From: Glaciimonas sp.
GTDB taxonomy: Bacteria > Pseudomonadota > Gammaproteobacteria > Burkholderiales > Burkholderiaceae
Length of the DNA stretch: 12,298 nt
Direction of reading: 5' to 3'
Assembly (NCBI GenBank): GCA_014377145.1
Contig: JACMQE010000048.1
Location: forward strand, 1-12,298
Shown piece after piece: positions 1 to 8,403 of this stretch. Numbering within the stretch: position 1 is the first letter of the stretch; each line of letters starts with the position of its first letter. The translations under genes and the position numbers were made by a program. The notes under the pieces are model-generated. The model did not search any database, was not told the origin of the DNA, and was given only the letters and a program-made list of their open reading frames with translations.

Positions 1-201
1 AAAATCCGACTCTCTACTTTTTGGTGCGACCAGCTGGCCTTGCATTAGAAGAATATCAAACTTAGGTAGAAACCGTACGCTTGTCATGGTTTTATCATAA
101 TGCAGCCATTGTCCTGACATTGATCAGCAAGCATGCGCCAAAAAGGGGAAACCGTATCGCTGGCCGTTCCTGGTTATTTTGTTGTCCACCTTCCGTCTCT
201 T

Positions 202-206
202 GGAGA
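202..206 (+). promoter_or_regulatory. Shine-Dalgarno that fixes the decarboxylase start
   Basis: GGAGA lies four bases upstream of the ATG at 211. This is ideal spacing and selects that ATG over the in-frame ATG at 133. The 26 residues that the earlier start would add do not resemble the family's N-terminus, which as I recall it begins at or near MKFRFPIVIIDEDF. Confidence 0.75.
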
Positions 207-210
207 CCGT

Positions 211-2475
211 ATGAAATTCCGCTTCCCGATCGTCATTATTGACGAAGATTTCCGTTCAGAAAACACCTCCGGCCTTGGCATCCGTGCGCTCGCCGATGCC
301 ATGGAAAAGGAAGGAATGGAAGTCCTGGGCGTCACCAGTTATGGCGACCTGTCCCAATTCGCCCAACAACAATCACGGGCGTCAGCTTTTATTTTATCGA
401 TTGACGATGAAGAGTTTGGTGGAGGCTCCTTGGAAGAAACCGACCATGCGCTGAAATCGCTGCGTGCTTTTGTCGAAGAAATCCGCTATAAAAACGCTGA
501 CATCCCAATTTATTTGTACGGTGAAACCCGCACCTCACGCCATATTCCAAACGATATCCTGCGCGAACTGCATGGTTTTATTCACATGTTTGAAGACACG
601 CCAGAGTTTGTCGCTCGCCACATCATTCGCGAGGCTAAAGCCTATCTGGACGGCCTCTCCCCGCCCTTTTTTCGTGCCCTGGTGCATTACGCACAAGACG
701 GTTCCTACTCGTGGCACTGTCCCGGCCACTCCGGTGGTGTCGCCTTTTTAAAATCACCTATTGGTCAAATGTTTCACCAATTCTTTGGTGAAAATATGCT
801 GCGCGCCGACGTCTGCAATGCAGTAGAAGAACTCGGTCAGTTACTTGATCACACCGGTCCTATCGCTGAATCTGAACGCAATGCAGCACGCATCTACAAC
901 GCTGATCATTGCTACTTTGTCACCAACGGCACTTCCACCTCAAACAAAATGGTGTGGCACTCGACCGTTGCTCTCGGCGATATCGTCGTCGTGGATCGCA
1001 ACTGTCACAAATCAATCCTGCATTCCATCATCATGACCGGTGCGATCCCCGTCTTTTTGATGCCTACCCGCAATCATCTTGGCATCATCGGCCCGATTCC
1101 GCTTGAAGAATTTACGCTGGAAAGTATCAAAAGAAAGATCGAAGCGAATCCCTTTGCGCGGGAAGCAGTGAATAAAAAGCCCCGTATTCTGACCATTACC
1201 CAATCAACTTACGACGGTGTCCTATACAACGTCGAAACGCTACAAAATATGCTCGACGGCGAGATTGATACGCTCCATTTCGACGAAGCCTGGCTACCGC
1301 ATGCCACGTTCCATGATTTCTACAAAGACATGCACGCGATTGGAAAAGATCGTCCGCGTGCCAAGAAATCCATAATTTTTTCGACCCAATCCACCCACAA
1401 ATTGTTAGCCGGACTATCGCAAGCATCGCAAGTGCTAGTGCGCGAATCAGAAACGGTACAACTGGATCAAGATACCTTCAATGAAGCGTATCTAATGCAT
1501 ACCTCGACCTCGCCGCAATACTCGATCATCGCTTCTTGCGATGTCGCCGCGGCAATGATGGAAGCCCCCGGTGGCACTGCGCTGGTTGAAGAAAGTATTC
1601 TAGAAGCGCTAGACTTCCGCCGCGCCATGAAGAAAATTGATCAGGAATGGGGCCAGGACTGGTGGTTTCAAGTCTGGGGACCAAACTCATTCTCCGAAGA
1701 CGGCATCGGTTCGCGTGAAGATTGGGTGATTAAGGCAGAGGATGGCTGGCATGGCTTCGGCAATCTGGCACCCAACTTCAACATGCTGGACCCAATCAAA
1801 GCCACCCTCGTCACCCCGGGCTTATCGCTTGAAGGCAAGTTCAGCGATATTGGCATCCCGGCCTCTATCGTGACAAAATATCTGGCAGAACACGGCGTTA
1901 TCGTCGAAAAATGTGGTTTGTACTCATTTTTTATTATGTTCACCATCGGCATCACCAAAGGTCGTTGGAACACCTTACTGACCGCGCTGCAACAATTTAA
2001 AGACGATTACGACAAGAACCAGCCAATCTGGCGCATTCTGCCAGAGTTCGTACGCGCAAATAACGGCAGAAATTCCCGCTATGAGCGCCTCGGCTTGCGC
2101 GATTTATGCCAGCAAATTCATGAGACCTACAAAGCCTACGAGATTGCTCGTCTGACTACGGAAATGTATCTTTCTGCAATACAACCGGCAATGAAACCAT
2201 CCGACGCGTTTGCCAAAATGGCCCATCGTGAAATCGACCGTGTACCAATCGATCAACTCGAAGGCCGCGTCACCTCGATCCTGCTCACGCCCTATCCACC
2301 GGGTATTCCATTGCTGATTCCGGGAGAACGTTTTAACAAGACGATTGTGGATTACCTGAAATTTTCCCGTAATTTTAATGAGAAATTCCCCGGCTTTGAA
2401 ACCGATGTACATGGTTTGGTGAAGCGCGAAGTGAATGGTAAGCGAGATTATTTTATTGATTGCGTGCGGCATTAA
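211..2475 (+). CDS. Orn/Lys/Arg decarboxylase, PLP-dependent (fold type I)
   Basis: This cytoplasmic enzyme of 754 residues decarboxylates a basic amino acid (arginine, lysine or ornithine) to its amine, consuming a proton. It feeds polyamine synthesis and acid resistance. The family order is complete: an N-terminal response-regulator-like wing (about 1-130), the PLP domain and a C-terminal domain (from about 600). Visible motifs, counted from the start at 211, are HCPGHSGG (169-176), VTNGTSTSNK (237-246, cofactor phosphate binding), HFDEAW (356-361, with Asp358 expected to bind the pyridine nitrogen) and STHK, whose Lys397 should form the Schiff base. The MHTSTSPQY block that follows is also typical of CadA/AdiA/SpeC-type enzymes. 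The substrate cannot be settled from motifs alone; arginine or lysine is my preference. The gene stands alone, convergent with dcd, and no antiporter gene lies beside it, unlike the E. coli adi and cad loci. Sure of the family, not of the substrate. Confidence 0.95.
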   Translation: MKFRFPIVIIDEDFRSENTSGLGIRALADAMEKEGMEVLGVTSYGDLSQFAQQQSRASAFILSIDDEEFGGGSLEETDHALKSLRAFVEEIRYKNADIPIYLYGETRTSRHIPNDILRELHGFIHMFEDTPEFVARHIIREAKAYLDGLSPPFFRALVHYAQDGSYSWHCPGHSGGVAFLKSPIGQMFHQFFGENMLRADVCNAVEELGQLLDHTGPIAESERNAARIYNADHCYFVTNGTSTSNKMVWHSTVALGDIVVVDRNCHKSILHSIIMTGAIPVFLMPTRNHLGIIGPIPLEEFTLESIKRKIEANPFAREAVNKKPRILTITQSTYDGVLYNVETLQNMLDGEIDTLHFDEAWLPHATFHDFYKDMHAIGKDRPRAKKSIIFSTQSTHKLLAGLSQASQVLVRESETVQLDQDTFNEAYLMHTSTSPQYSIIASCDVAAAMMEAPGGTALVEESILEALDFRRAMKKIDQEWGQDWWFQVWGPNSFSEDGIGSREDWVIKAEDGWHGFGNLAPNFNMLDPIKATLVTPGLSLEGKFSDIGIPASIVTKYLAEHGVIVEKCGLYSFFIMFTIGITKGRWNTLLTALQQFKDDYDKNQPIWRILPEFVRANNGRNSRYERLGLRDLCQQIHETYKAYEIARLTTEMYLSAIQPAMKPSDAFAKMAHREIDRVPIDQLEGRVTSILLTPYPPGIPLLIPGERFNKTIVDYLKFSRNFNEKFPGFETDVHGLVKREVNGKRDYFIDCVRH

Positions 2476-2531
2476 GTGCTGGTCGTATAATTTGATCACT
2501 CAATGGATCGGTGAGTGGAAACCAATATAAT

Positions 2532-2577
2532 AAAAGAATGCCTTGGAGGCTGAATGACTTGCAGGGCATTTTTTTAG
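2532..2577 (+). terminator. Rho-independent terminator, probably bidirectional
   Basis: AATGCC (2537-2542) pairs with GGCATT (2565-2570), and the stem extends inward through TTG/GCA with one T-G wobble to about 9 bp, with a loop of about 16 bases. A run of seven T (2569-2575) follows on the + strand, and AAAAG precedes the stem, giving a weaker U-tract on the minus strand. It sits between two convergent genes, so it probably ends the decarboxylase transcript and may also stop dcd transcription. Confidence 0.75.
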
Positions 2578-2609
2578 CAATTTCGACTTTCGGCCCTTCT
2601 TTTTACACA

Positions 2610-3176
2610 CTAAGCCCTAGGTAGCGTCAAACCCTGCTGGCCCTGATATTTACCGCCGCGATCTTTGTACGAAGTTTCGCAGACCTCATCACTTTCAAAG
2701 AATAACACTTGCGCGCAACCTTCACCGGCATAAATTTTTGCTGGCAACGGCGTCGTGTTAGAAAACTCCAACGTCACGTAGCCTTCCCACTCCGGCTCAA
2801 ACGGTGTCACGTTGACGATAATGCCGCAGCGTGCGTAAGTCGATTTACCTAGGCAGATGGTCAATACACTACGCGGGATACGGAAATATTCCATTGTCCG
2901 GGCCAACGCAAAAGAATTCGGCGGGATAATGCAAACATCGCCCTTAAAATCGACAAATGATTTTTTGTCAAAGTTCTTTGGATCAACAATAGTTGAGTTG
3001 ATATTTGTAAAGATCTTGAATTCGTTGGCGCAGCGAATATCGTAGCCATACGACGAGGTGCCGTAAGACACAATCTTGTTGCCATTTTCTTCGCGCACCT
3101 GACCCGGTGCAAATGGCTCGATCATGCCAGTTTCCTGCGCCATACGACGGATCCATTTATCAGATTTAATAGCCAT
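2610..3176 (-). CDS. dcd: dCTP deaminase
   Basis: This enzyme of 188 residues deaminates dCTP to dUTP, supplying precursor for dTMP synthesis; known members are homotrimers. The signature GKSTYAR (110-116) carries the equivalents of the E. coli catalytic Ser111 and Arg115 (here Ser112 and Arg116). Glu137, in VTLEFSN, matches the catalytic Glu138. The C-terminal GKYQGQQG segment (175-182), which closes over the nucleotide in this family, is intact. The start at 3176 is chosen because [13 protein letters not shown] is the family N-terminus as I recall it, and because a purine-rich stretch (AAGAAGAGAA, 3181-3190 on the minus strand) lies four bases upstream; an in-frame extension to 3260 adds 28 unlikely residues. 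The gene is co-directional with hrpA, 129 bases downstream of its stop. Whether it also has dUTPase activity, as some Dcd relatives do, cannot be judged from sequence alone. Confidence 0.95.
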   Translation of the reverse strand: MAIKSDKWIRRMAQETGMIEPFAPGQVREENGNKIVSYGTSSYGYDIRCANEFKIFTNINSTIVDPKNFDKKSFVDFKGDVCIIPPNSFALARTMEYFRIPRSVLTICLGKSTYARCGIIVNVTPFEPEWEGYVTLEFSNTTPLPAKIYAGEGCAQVLFFESDEVCETSYKDRGGKYQGQQGLTLPRA

Positions 3177-3282
3177 ATTGTTCTCTTCTTCGTAAGGAGA
3201 ATGCAAATAAAACGGGATTTGCGCAATTTTACGCGAATCGACCACGGTCTTAGCAGACAAACTTCAGAGCCCCAGTGATCTA

Positions 3283-3294
3283 AGGCAATTGCCT
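3283..3294. repeat. 12-bp perfect palindrome between hrpA and dcd
   Basis: AGGCAATTGCCT is self-complementary and lies 11 bases downstream of the hrpA stop codon, in the 129-base gap before dcd. There is no U-tract, so it is not a classical terminator. It could be a dimeric-regulator site for dcd or simply chance. Confidence 0.4.
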
Positions 3295-3305
3295 ATACCA
3301 GCGCA

Positions 3306-6300
3306 CTAGCGTTGCATTGTCTCCCACACTTTTTGTAAACGCTTGAGTGATACCGGCATCGGCGTTTTCAGCTCCTGCGCAAATAAGGAGACCCTAAGCT
3401 CTTCGAGTAACCAGCGAAATTCCTGCATCTTTGGATCACCCTTGGCTTGACGATCTTTTTGCGCACGCTGCCACGGAGTCGCTACGAGTATCCATTCCAC
3501 CAAAGAACGCACATCGCGACTTGGATCAGCGCGTAACTTTTCCAGCCGAACGTTGATTGCCTTCAGATAACGTGGAAAGTGTATTAGATTAATGTAGTTG
3601 TTCTCAACAATAAAACGCTTGCTTACTAAACCCGCTATTTGTATCTGAATATCGGCCACTGCTGCGGCGTGTACCTTGATACCTTGCAGTCTTTTCGGCA
3701 ACCCGTGGTATTCAGCCAATATCAATGCCACTAATCGTGCCAACTCGTTGCATAGCAAGCCCAACCGCGATTTTCCTTCATCCTTGCGTTGGATAAATTG
3801 TGCTGCGTTGGTGGGCAACGGTGCTTGCATGCAAGCCCCTTCTAGTCCGGCAGAGATAATCTGATCCCGCAACTCTTCCTGCGAGCCCAGCGCCATAAAT
3901 TGCATGCCCATTTGCTGCAAACCGGGAATATTTTTCTCGAGAAACTTTAGCTGTTCCTTCAATTGCAACGCAAACAGTCGACGCAAACCCAAGCGATGTA
4001 TCCGCGTAGCTTCGTTCGGATCATCAAAAACTTCTAGATCGCAGTGGGTGGCCTTATCCACCAGGGCCGGAAAACCGATCAATATCTGCTTGCCTTGCTG
4101 AATCTCCAGCAGCTCTGGCAGCTCACTAAAACTCCAGCTAGTCAAATTGGATAGATTGCTATTAGCAGCGGCAATGTTGCCAGACTGCGCGCTGGTATTG
4201 GTGGTTACCAGCTTGCCCAATGCGACGGCGATCAGTGGGCAATTTAACTCTGATCCTGTTGTTATTTCATTTGTAACAGCGCCATTTTTTTCAGCCAGCT
4301 TCTGAAAGCTCTCCCTTGCCTGCCCACCTAGTTCAGCTTGCAATGCAACGAGATTACGACCCATGTCAAGTTGGCGGCCATGCTCATCGATGACCTTAAA
4401 ATTCATCTCATGATGTGCCGGCAAAGTTTCCAGCTTAAAGTCGGATACTCGTACCACCATCTTGGTTTCGGATCGTACATCGGCAATCAGCACATCCAGC
4501 AGATTGCCGTGACCAAATAAATTCCGCGCCTTTATTCGTTCACAAAAATCTGCGGCATAGTTACGCAACGGCACGCATTTTCGCCGTATTTTTTGTGGCA
4601 ACGATTTCAGTAAAAGGTGGACTTTTTCCTTCAGCATCCCCCTCACCAGCCATTCGCAACGATCAACGTAAACTTGATTTAGAGCGTATAACGGCACCGT
4701 CAACGTCATGCCGTCACGCAGCGTACCCGGCTCAAAGTGATACGACAATCCCATCTTAATACCGGCAACCCGCATTACTTTTGGAAATAATTCCGTGGTC
4801 ACGCCAGCGGCTTCATGGCGCATTAAATCATCGCGATTTAGATACAACAATGTCGGATTTTTGGGCAGTATATCCTTCAGCCACTTTTCAAAGGTAATAC
4901 CATTACAGATCGTATTCGGAATTAGCTTGTCGTAGAACGCTGCAATCAATTCCTCTTCAACCAAAACGTCCAATCGTCGTGATTTATGTTCAAGATTTTC
5001 GATCTCACGAATCAGCTTTTGATTGTGGGCAAAAAATGGTGAACGAGTATCGTATTCACCGCTTACCAACGCATCCTGAATAAATATTTCACGCGCTTCT
5101 GCTGGATTAATCAGACCGAAATTAATCCGCCGCTGGCTGTACACCACCAGACCGTATAACGTGGCCCACTCTGAAGCAGAAACCTGCGCCATGCGCTTCT
5201 CCCAACGCGGCTCGCCGTACGATTTCTTGAGTAAATGCGCACCGACCTTTTCCAGCCATTCCGGCCGAATCTCGGCGTTGCAACGAGCATACAAACGCGT
5301 CGTATCAACCAGCTCGGCGGCCATCACCCACTTACCGGCTTTCTTCGATAACGATGATCCGGGCCAGATATAAAACTTGATGCCACGCGCGCCTAGATAA
5401 TGCGGTTCGTCATTTGCCTTAAAGCCAACATTGCCAAGTAATCCGGTCAACAACGCGGTGTGCAGATTATCGTAAGTAGCAGGCGCTTCATTAAGCCTCC
5501 AGCCCTGTTCACGCACGATAGTCAGCAATTGCGAATGGACATCGCGCCACTCACGCAGACGTAACTGGGATAAGAAATTGGCACGACAACTGTCTTGTAA
5601 CTGACGATTGGTTTTCTTATGTTCAATTAATTCTTCAAACCATTTCCAGATTTTCAAATAGCTTTGAAATTCGGATTTTTCATCAGTAAATTTTTTGTGG
5701 GCAAGATCGGCAGCCATCTGCGCATCCATAGGTCGATCACGTGGATCTTGGACAGACACCGCCGCTGCAATAATCAGCATTTCGGTCAGGCAAACGTTCT
5801 CCAGCGAGGCTAGTATCATTCTGCCGACGCGCGGATCAAGCGGGAGCTTTGCTAACTCTCGCCCAGTGTTAGTCAAATGATTATTTTCATCCACCGCACC
5901 TAATTCTTGCAGTAATTGATAGCCATCGGTAATTGCACGACCCGGTGGTGGCTCGATAAAAGGAAAGGTTTCAACATCCGTCAGATGCAGCGATTTCATC
6001 CGCAAAATCACCGATGCCAGCGACGAACGCATGATTTCAGGCTCGGTAAATCTGGGACGCTGAAGATAGTCTTGCTCGTCATACAACCGAATACACACAC
6101 CGTCAGCAACCCGTCCGCAACGACCAGCGCGCTGGTTTGCCGCCGATTGCGCAATCGGTTCGATTTGTAATTGCTCTACCTTATTGCGATAGCTGTAACG
6201 CTTGACCCGTGCCAGACCCGCATCGACCACGTACCGAATACCCGGAACCGTCAGCGAAGTTTCGGCAACGTTCGTCGCCAGCACGATCCGGCGCGCATTC

Positions 6301-7442
6301 GAGATCTTAAATACCCGCTCTTGCTCTTGCGCCGACAAGCGTGCAAACAACGGTAAAATTTCTACCTGCGGCGGATGATGCTTCCGCAATACTTCAGCGG
6401 CATCACGAATCTCCCGCTCACCCGGTAAAAATACCAGCACATCGCCAGAGCCGACTCTTGCCAACTCATCCACCGCATCGATCACCGCATCCGTCAAGTC
6501 ACGCTGCTCATGGTCTCGCTGCGTGGCGTTCAGCGCATTACCTAGCTTCACTGATGATTGCCCAGTCGCTGGTATTTTAGCCCCATTCATGGCGCTACGA
6601 TCCCTTTTATCTACGGGTCGATAGCGCACCTCAACCTCATATAACCGTCCCGATACTTCAATCACTGGGGCGAGTTTATCGCCATGACCAAAATGACGGG
6701 CGAAACGATCCGCGTCAATGGTCGCAGAAGTAATAATCAATTTCAGGTCAAGACGCTTGGGTAATAACTGCTTTAGATAGCCGAGCAAAAAATCAATAGT
6801 TAGACTGCGTTCATGCGCCTCGTCGATGATGATGGTGTCGTATTGCCATAACATCGGATCGGTCTGAGTTTCGGCCAACAGAATACCGTCTGTCATCAGT
6901 TTGACCCAGGCACCTTCGGTCAACGTGTCGTTAAAACGTACTTTAAACCCAACGTGCTGCCCCAGCGGTGAGCCCAGTTCTTGTGCAATCCGCTTGGCGG
7001 TAGACGATGCGGCGATGCGGCGTGGCTGGGTATGACCAATCAATCCATTTTGGCCACGACCCAATTCAAGACAAATTTTTGGCAACTGCGTAGTTTTACC
7101 AGAGCCGGTTTCACCGCAGACGATGATGACTTGATTCGCTTGCAACGCCTTGGCAATTTCGGCGCGCCTGCCAGATACCGGTAAATCCTCGGGAAATACA
7201 ATCGGCGGCAGCGGATTGCGCTCGGGTGGCAAATGAGGTCTGGAGGTGCGCGGTAAACATGTATCGGTGGCGCCGCTAGCTGCGGGTGGTCGGAGTGGCT
7301 GCGCTGGTCGTGAATCACCTTGCTTTACTTCGCCTTGCGGTCTCGACTGGCGTGTTTTTTCCTGATGCGATATAGCTTCAGATCGCTGTGGCTGGCCCGA
7401 ATCTGTGGGAGGTGGTATGGTATAAAATTCTGGATCTGACAT
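3306..7442 (-). CDS. hrpA: ATP-dependent DEAH-box RNA helicase HrpA
   Basis: This 1378-residue cytoplasmic helicase is slightly longer than the E. coli protein (about 1300). The N-terminal 80 residues are Pro/Ser/Gln-rich and probably disordered. The first RecA domain carries the Walker A motif GETGSGKT (110-117), DEAH (207-210) and SAT (239-241). The second carries ATNVAETSLTVPGI (389-402) and motif VI QRAGRCGR (437-444). The helicase-associated ratchet region (about 460-640) and an OB-like region (about 660-770) follow, and then the long DUF3418-type C-terminal half that separates HrpA from HrpB. HrpA was first linked to fimbrial mRNA processing in E. coli and more recently to rescue of stalled ribosomes. 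A low-complexity insert of about 30 residues (around 281-312) lies between the two RecA domains where E. coli HrpA is shorter. The ATG start gives the N-terminus MSDPEF. No Shine-Dalgarno precedes it: the ten upstream bases are pyrimidine-rich. The frame is open throughout and all core motifs are intact. Confidence 0.95.
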   Translation of the reverse strand: MSDPEFYTIPPPTDSGQPQRSEAISHQEKTRQSRPQGEVKQGDSRPAQPLRPPAASGATDTCLPRTSRPHLPPERNPLPPIVFPEDLPVSGRRAEIAKALQANQVIIVCGETGSGKTTQLPKICLELGRGQNGLIGHTQPRRIAASSTAKRIAQELGSPLGQHVGFKVRFNDTLTEGAWVKLMTDGILLAETQTDPMLWQYDTIIIDEAHERSLTIDFLLGYLKQLLPKRLDLKLIITSATIDADRFARHFGHGDKLAPVIEVSGRLYEVEVRYRPVDKRDRSAMNGAKIPATGQSSVKLGNALNATQRDHEQRDLTDAVIDAVDELARVGSGDVLVFLPGEREIRDAAEVLRKHHPPQVEILPLFARLSAQEQERVFKISNARRIVLATNVAETSLTVPGIRYVVDAGLARVKRYSYRNKVEQLQIEPIAQSAANQRAGRCGRVADGVCIRLYDEQDYLQRPRFTEPEIMRSSLASVILRMKSLHLTDVETFPFIEPPPGRAITDGYQLLQELGAVDENNHLTNTGRELAKLPLDPRVGRMILASLENVCLTEMLIIAAAVSVQDPRDRPMDAQMAADLAHKKFTDEKSEFQSYLKIWKWFEELIEHKKTNRQLQDSCRANFLSQLRLREWRDVHSQLLTIVREQGWRLNEAPATYDNLHTALLTGLLGNVGFKANDEPHYLGARGIKFYIWPGSSLSKKAGKWVMAAELVDTTRLYARCNAEIRPEWLEKVGAHLLKKSYGEPRWEKRMAQVSASEWATLYGLVVYSQRRINFGLINPAEAREIFIQDALVSGEYDTRSPFFAHNQKLIREIENLEHKSRRLDVLVEEELIAAFYDKLIPNTICNGITFEKWLKDILPKNPTLLYLNRDDLMRHEAAGVTTELFPKVMRVAGIKMGLSYHFEPGTLRDGMTLTVPLYALNQVYVDRCEWLVRGMLKEKVHLLLKSLPQKIRRKCVPLRNYAADFCERIKARNLFGHGNLLDVLIADVRSETKMVVRVSDFKLETLPAHHEMNFKVIDEHGRQLDMGRNLVALQAELGGQARESFQKLAEKNGAVTNEITTGSELNCPLIAVALGKLVTTNTSAQSGNIAAANSNLSNLTSWSFSELPELLEIQQGKQILIGFPALVDKATHCDLEVFDDPNEATRIHRLGLRRLFALQLKEQLKFLEKNIPGLQQMGMQFMALGSQEELRDQIISAGLEGACMQAPLPTNAAQFIQRKDEGKSRLGLLCNELARLVALILAEYHGLPKRLQGIKVHAAAVADIQIQIAGLVSKRFIVENNYINLIHFPRYLKAINVRLEKLRADPSRDVRSLVEWILVATPWQRAQKDRQAKGDPKMQEFRWLLEELRVSLFAQELKTPMPVSLKRLQKVWETMQR

Positions 7443-7451
7443 AGGAGAAGA

Positions 7452-7457
7452 ATTATA
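7452..7457 (-). promoter_or_regulatory. Perfect -10 box just upstream of hrpA
   Basis: TATAAT on the minus strand ends 9 bases before the hrpA ATG. Transcription would begin only a few bases from the start codon, giving a nearly leaderless mRNA, which agrees with the missing Shine-Dalgarno. No good -35 hexamer is seen at 16-18 bases, and there is no TGn extension, so it may be weak, activator-dependent or fortuitous. Confidence 0.35.
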
Positions 7458-7663
7458 CAGAGCGCAGTCCGATCACGCCGTTGCTGCAGCCTGAATAAGA
7501 GAATTAAAGGCAACAAATAATCGAAACACAGCTAACAAGTCACTGAATATTGCACATTAATATTTTAATATGATGTCGATGATTAGCCATGCGTTAAACA
7601 GCGACTAGGCGTGCAAAGAATGTGGTTTTAGATAAATTTTGTATAAATTAAAAAAACAACATA

Positions 7664-7697
7664 AAAAAGGGTGATACGCGTTCGCATTACCCTTTTT
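7664..7697 (-). terminator. Strong Rho-independent terminator, structurally bidirectional
   Basis: The arms AAAAAGGGTGAT and ATTACCCTTTTT pair with one G-T wobble, flanking a small inner GC hairpin. On the minus strand the stem ends in a run of T. It begins 28 bases downstream of the ancestral stop codon (7726-7728) of the decayed chitin-binding gene, which suggests it was that gene's terminator. It can equally stop + strand transcription. Confidence 0.7.
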
Positions 7698-7725
7698 CAA
7701 CATTACTCGCCCTAATGATGGTTAT

Positions 7726-8059
7726 TTACACCCCCCCGTTATCCTTCCACGGTTCACCGGTCTAGCCATCTGAACCAAGCACATGATGCGTTTCTGTCCA
7801 CCATTTTGCGGTATAAGTAAACCCATTTTTTGCATAATATTTCCACCTTTACAGGATTTCCTCTTCCATGTCGGTTATGCTGCGCGTGATATTTTTTATC
7901 ACCCATATCGCTTTTAAGACGGACTATCAGATCAACATATTCTTTTTTTATCGTAGTTACCGCAGTTACCATATCTTGCGTCACCACATTAGAGGAAGTC
8001 CCAATGCATGCGGTAGTACCGAGCACAACCCAAAGGGATTTTCTGGTTTTTATGTTCAA
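7726..8059 (-). pseudogene. Decayed small secreted protein with a chitin-binding-like C-terminus
   Basis: The upstream frame starts at a TTG (8059) with a signal-peptide-like stretch: a basic MNIKTRKS, then a hydrophobic, Ala/Gly/Ser-rich segment. It runs to a stop near 7754. Its last 30 or so residues look meaningless. In the neighbouring frame, however, the same DNA reads NGFTYTAKWWTE, then LGSDG, a TAG (7762-7764), TGEPWKDNGG and a TAA (7726-7728). The YTAKWWT...PWKDNG pattern is typical of type-3 chitin-binding (CBM5/12) modules, as found at the ends of chitinases and related secreted proteins. Removing one A from the six-A run just before would join the frames. I infer one frameshift and one nonsense mutation in a short exported carbohydrate-binding protein. 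The middle part (about residues 25-75) matches no family I recognise. A terminator follows immediately. Confidence 0.45.
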
Positions 8060-8403
8060 TTATTTGCTCACATTTCAAATCTGTAACGAAGTCGATATTG
8101 CATAGGGTCGCCCTATTTTTAACGCATCGGCGAAGAGCAGAATGGTGGCTGAAGTAGGCGAACGAAGATAGAAGAATTTCACTATTTTTTAAAAATATTC
8201 TATTCAAAAACCGGTCTCTAATATTCTTTTTGAGTGAATTAAGATGCACTGGAGCCGCGTAAACTAGCCCGGTTAAAGCTATCGTTGATGAATACGATTA
8301 AGTAAATAGTAAAATTCAGAATGGCCCGACAAACATCCGCCTGGCGCCCACCATTTCAATGATTAACCAGCTGACATCTCGCCCCATAAGTGTGAACATC
8401 GTC
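8060..8403. other. Gene-poor gap between two decayed genes
   Basis: Apart from the small hairpin terminator at 8102-8120, I see no gene here. All six frames are broken by stops. A + strand open stretch around 8310-8460 runs into the antisense of the carbonic anhydrase remnant and resembles nothing I know. The sequence is AT-rich from 8160 to 8240 and more GC-rich from 8250 to 8400. The latter may be eroded coding DNA, but I could not identify it. Confidence 0.5.
8102..8120 (+). terminator. Compact terminator-like hairpin with no + strand gene
   Basis: ATAGGG and CCCTAT form a perfect 6-bp stem around a TCG triloop, followed by further T (TTTT) on the + strand. The form is a textbook intrinsic terminator. 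No credible + strand gene lies upstream, so it may belong to an unrecognised short transcript or a lost gene. Confidence 0.45.

Noticed and set aside
133..210. N-terminal extension of the decarboxylase from an earlier ATG
   Set aside because: It has no good Shine-Dalgarno and an atypical sequence, whereas the ATG at 211 has GGAGA at ideal spacing and the family N-terminus.
3177..3260. 28-residue extension of dcd
   Set aside because: The extra residues do not fit the family, and a purine-rich ribosome-binding stretch precedes the ATG at 3176.
7868..8086. 72-codon + strand frame ending just before the terminator at 8102
   Set aside because: Its composition (Phe/Ile/His/Ser-rich) is that expected from the antisense of the minus-strand remnant, it has no Shine-Dalgarno, and the minus-strand reading gives signal-peptide and chitin-binding patterns instead.
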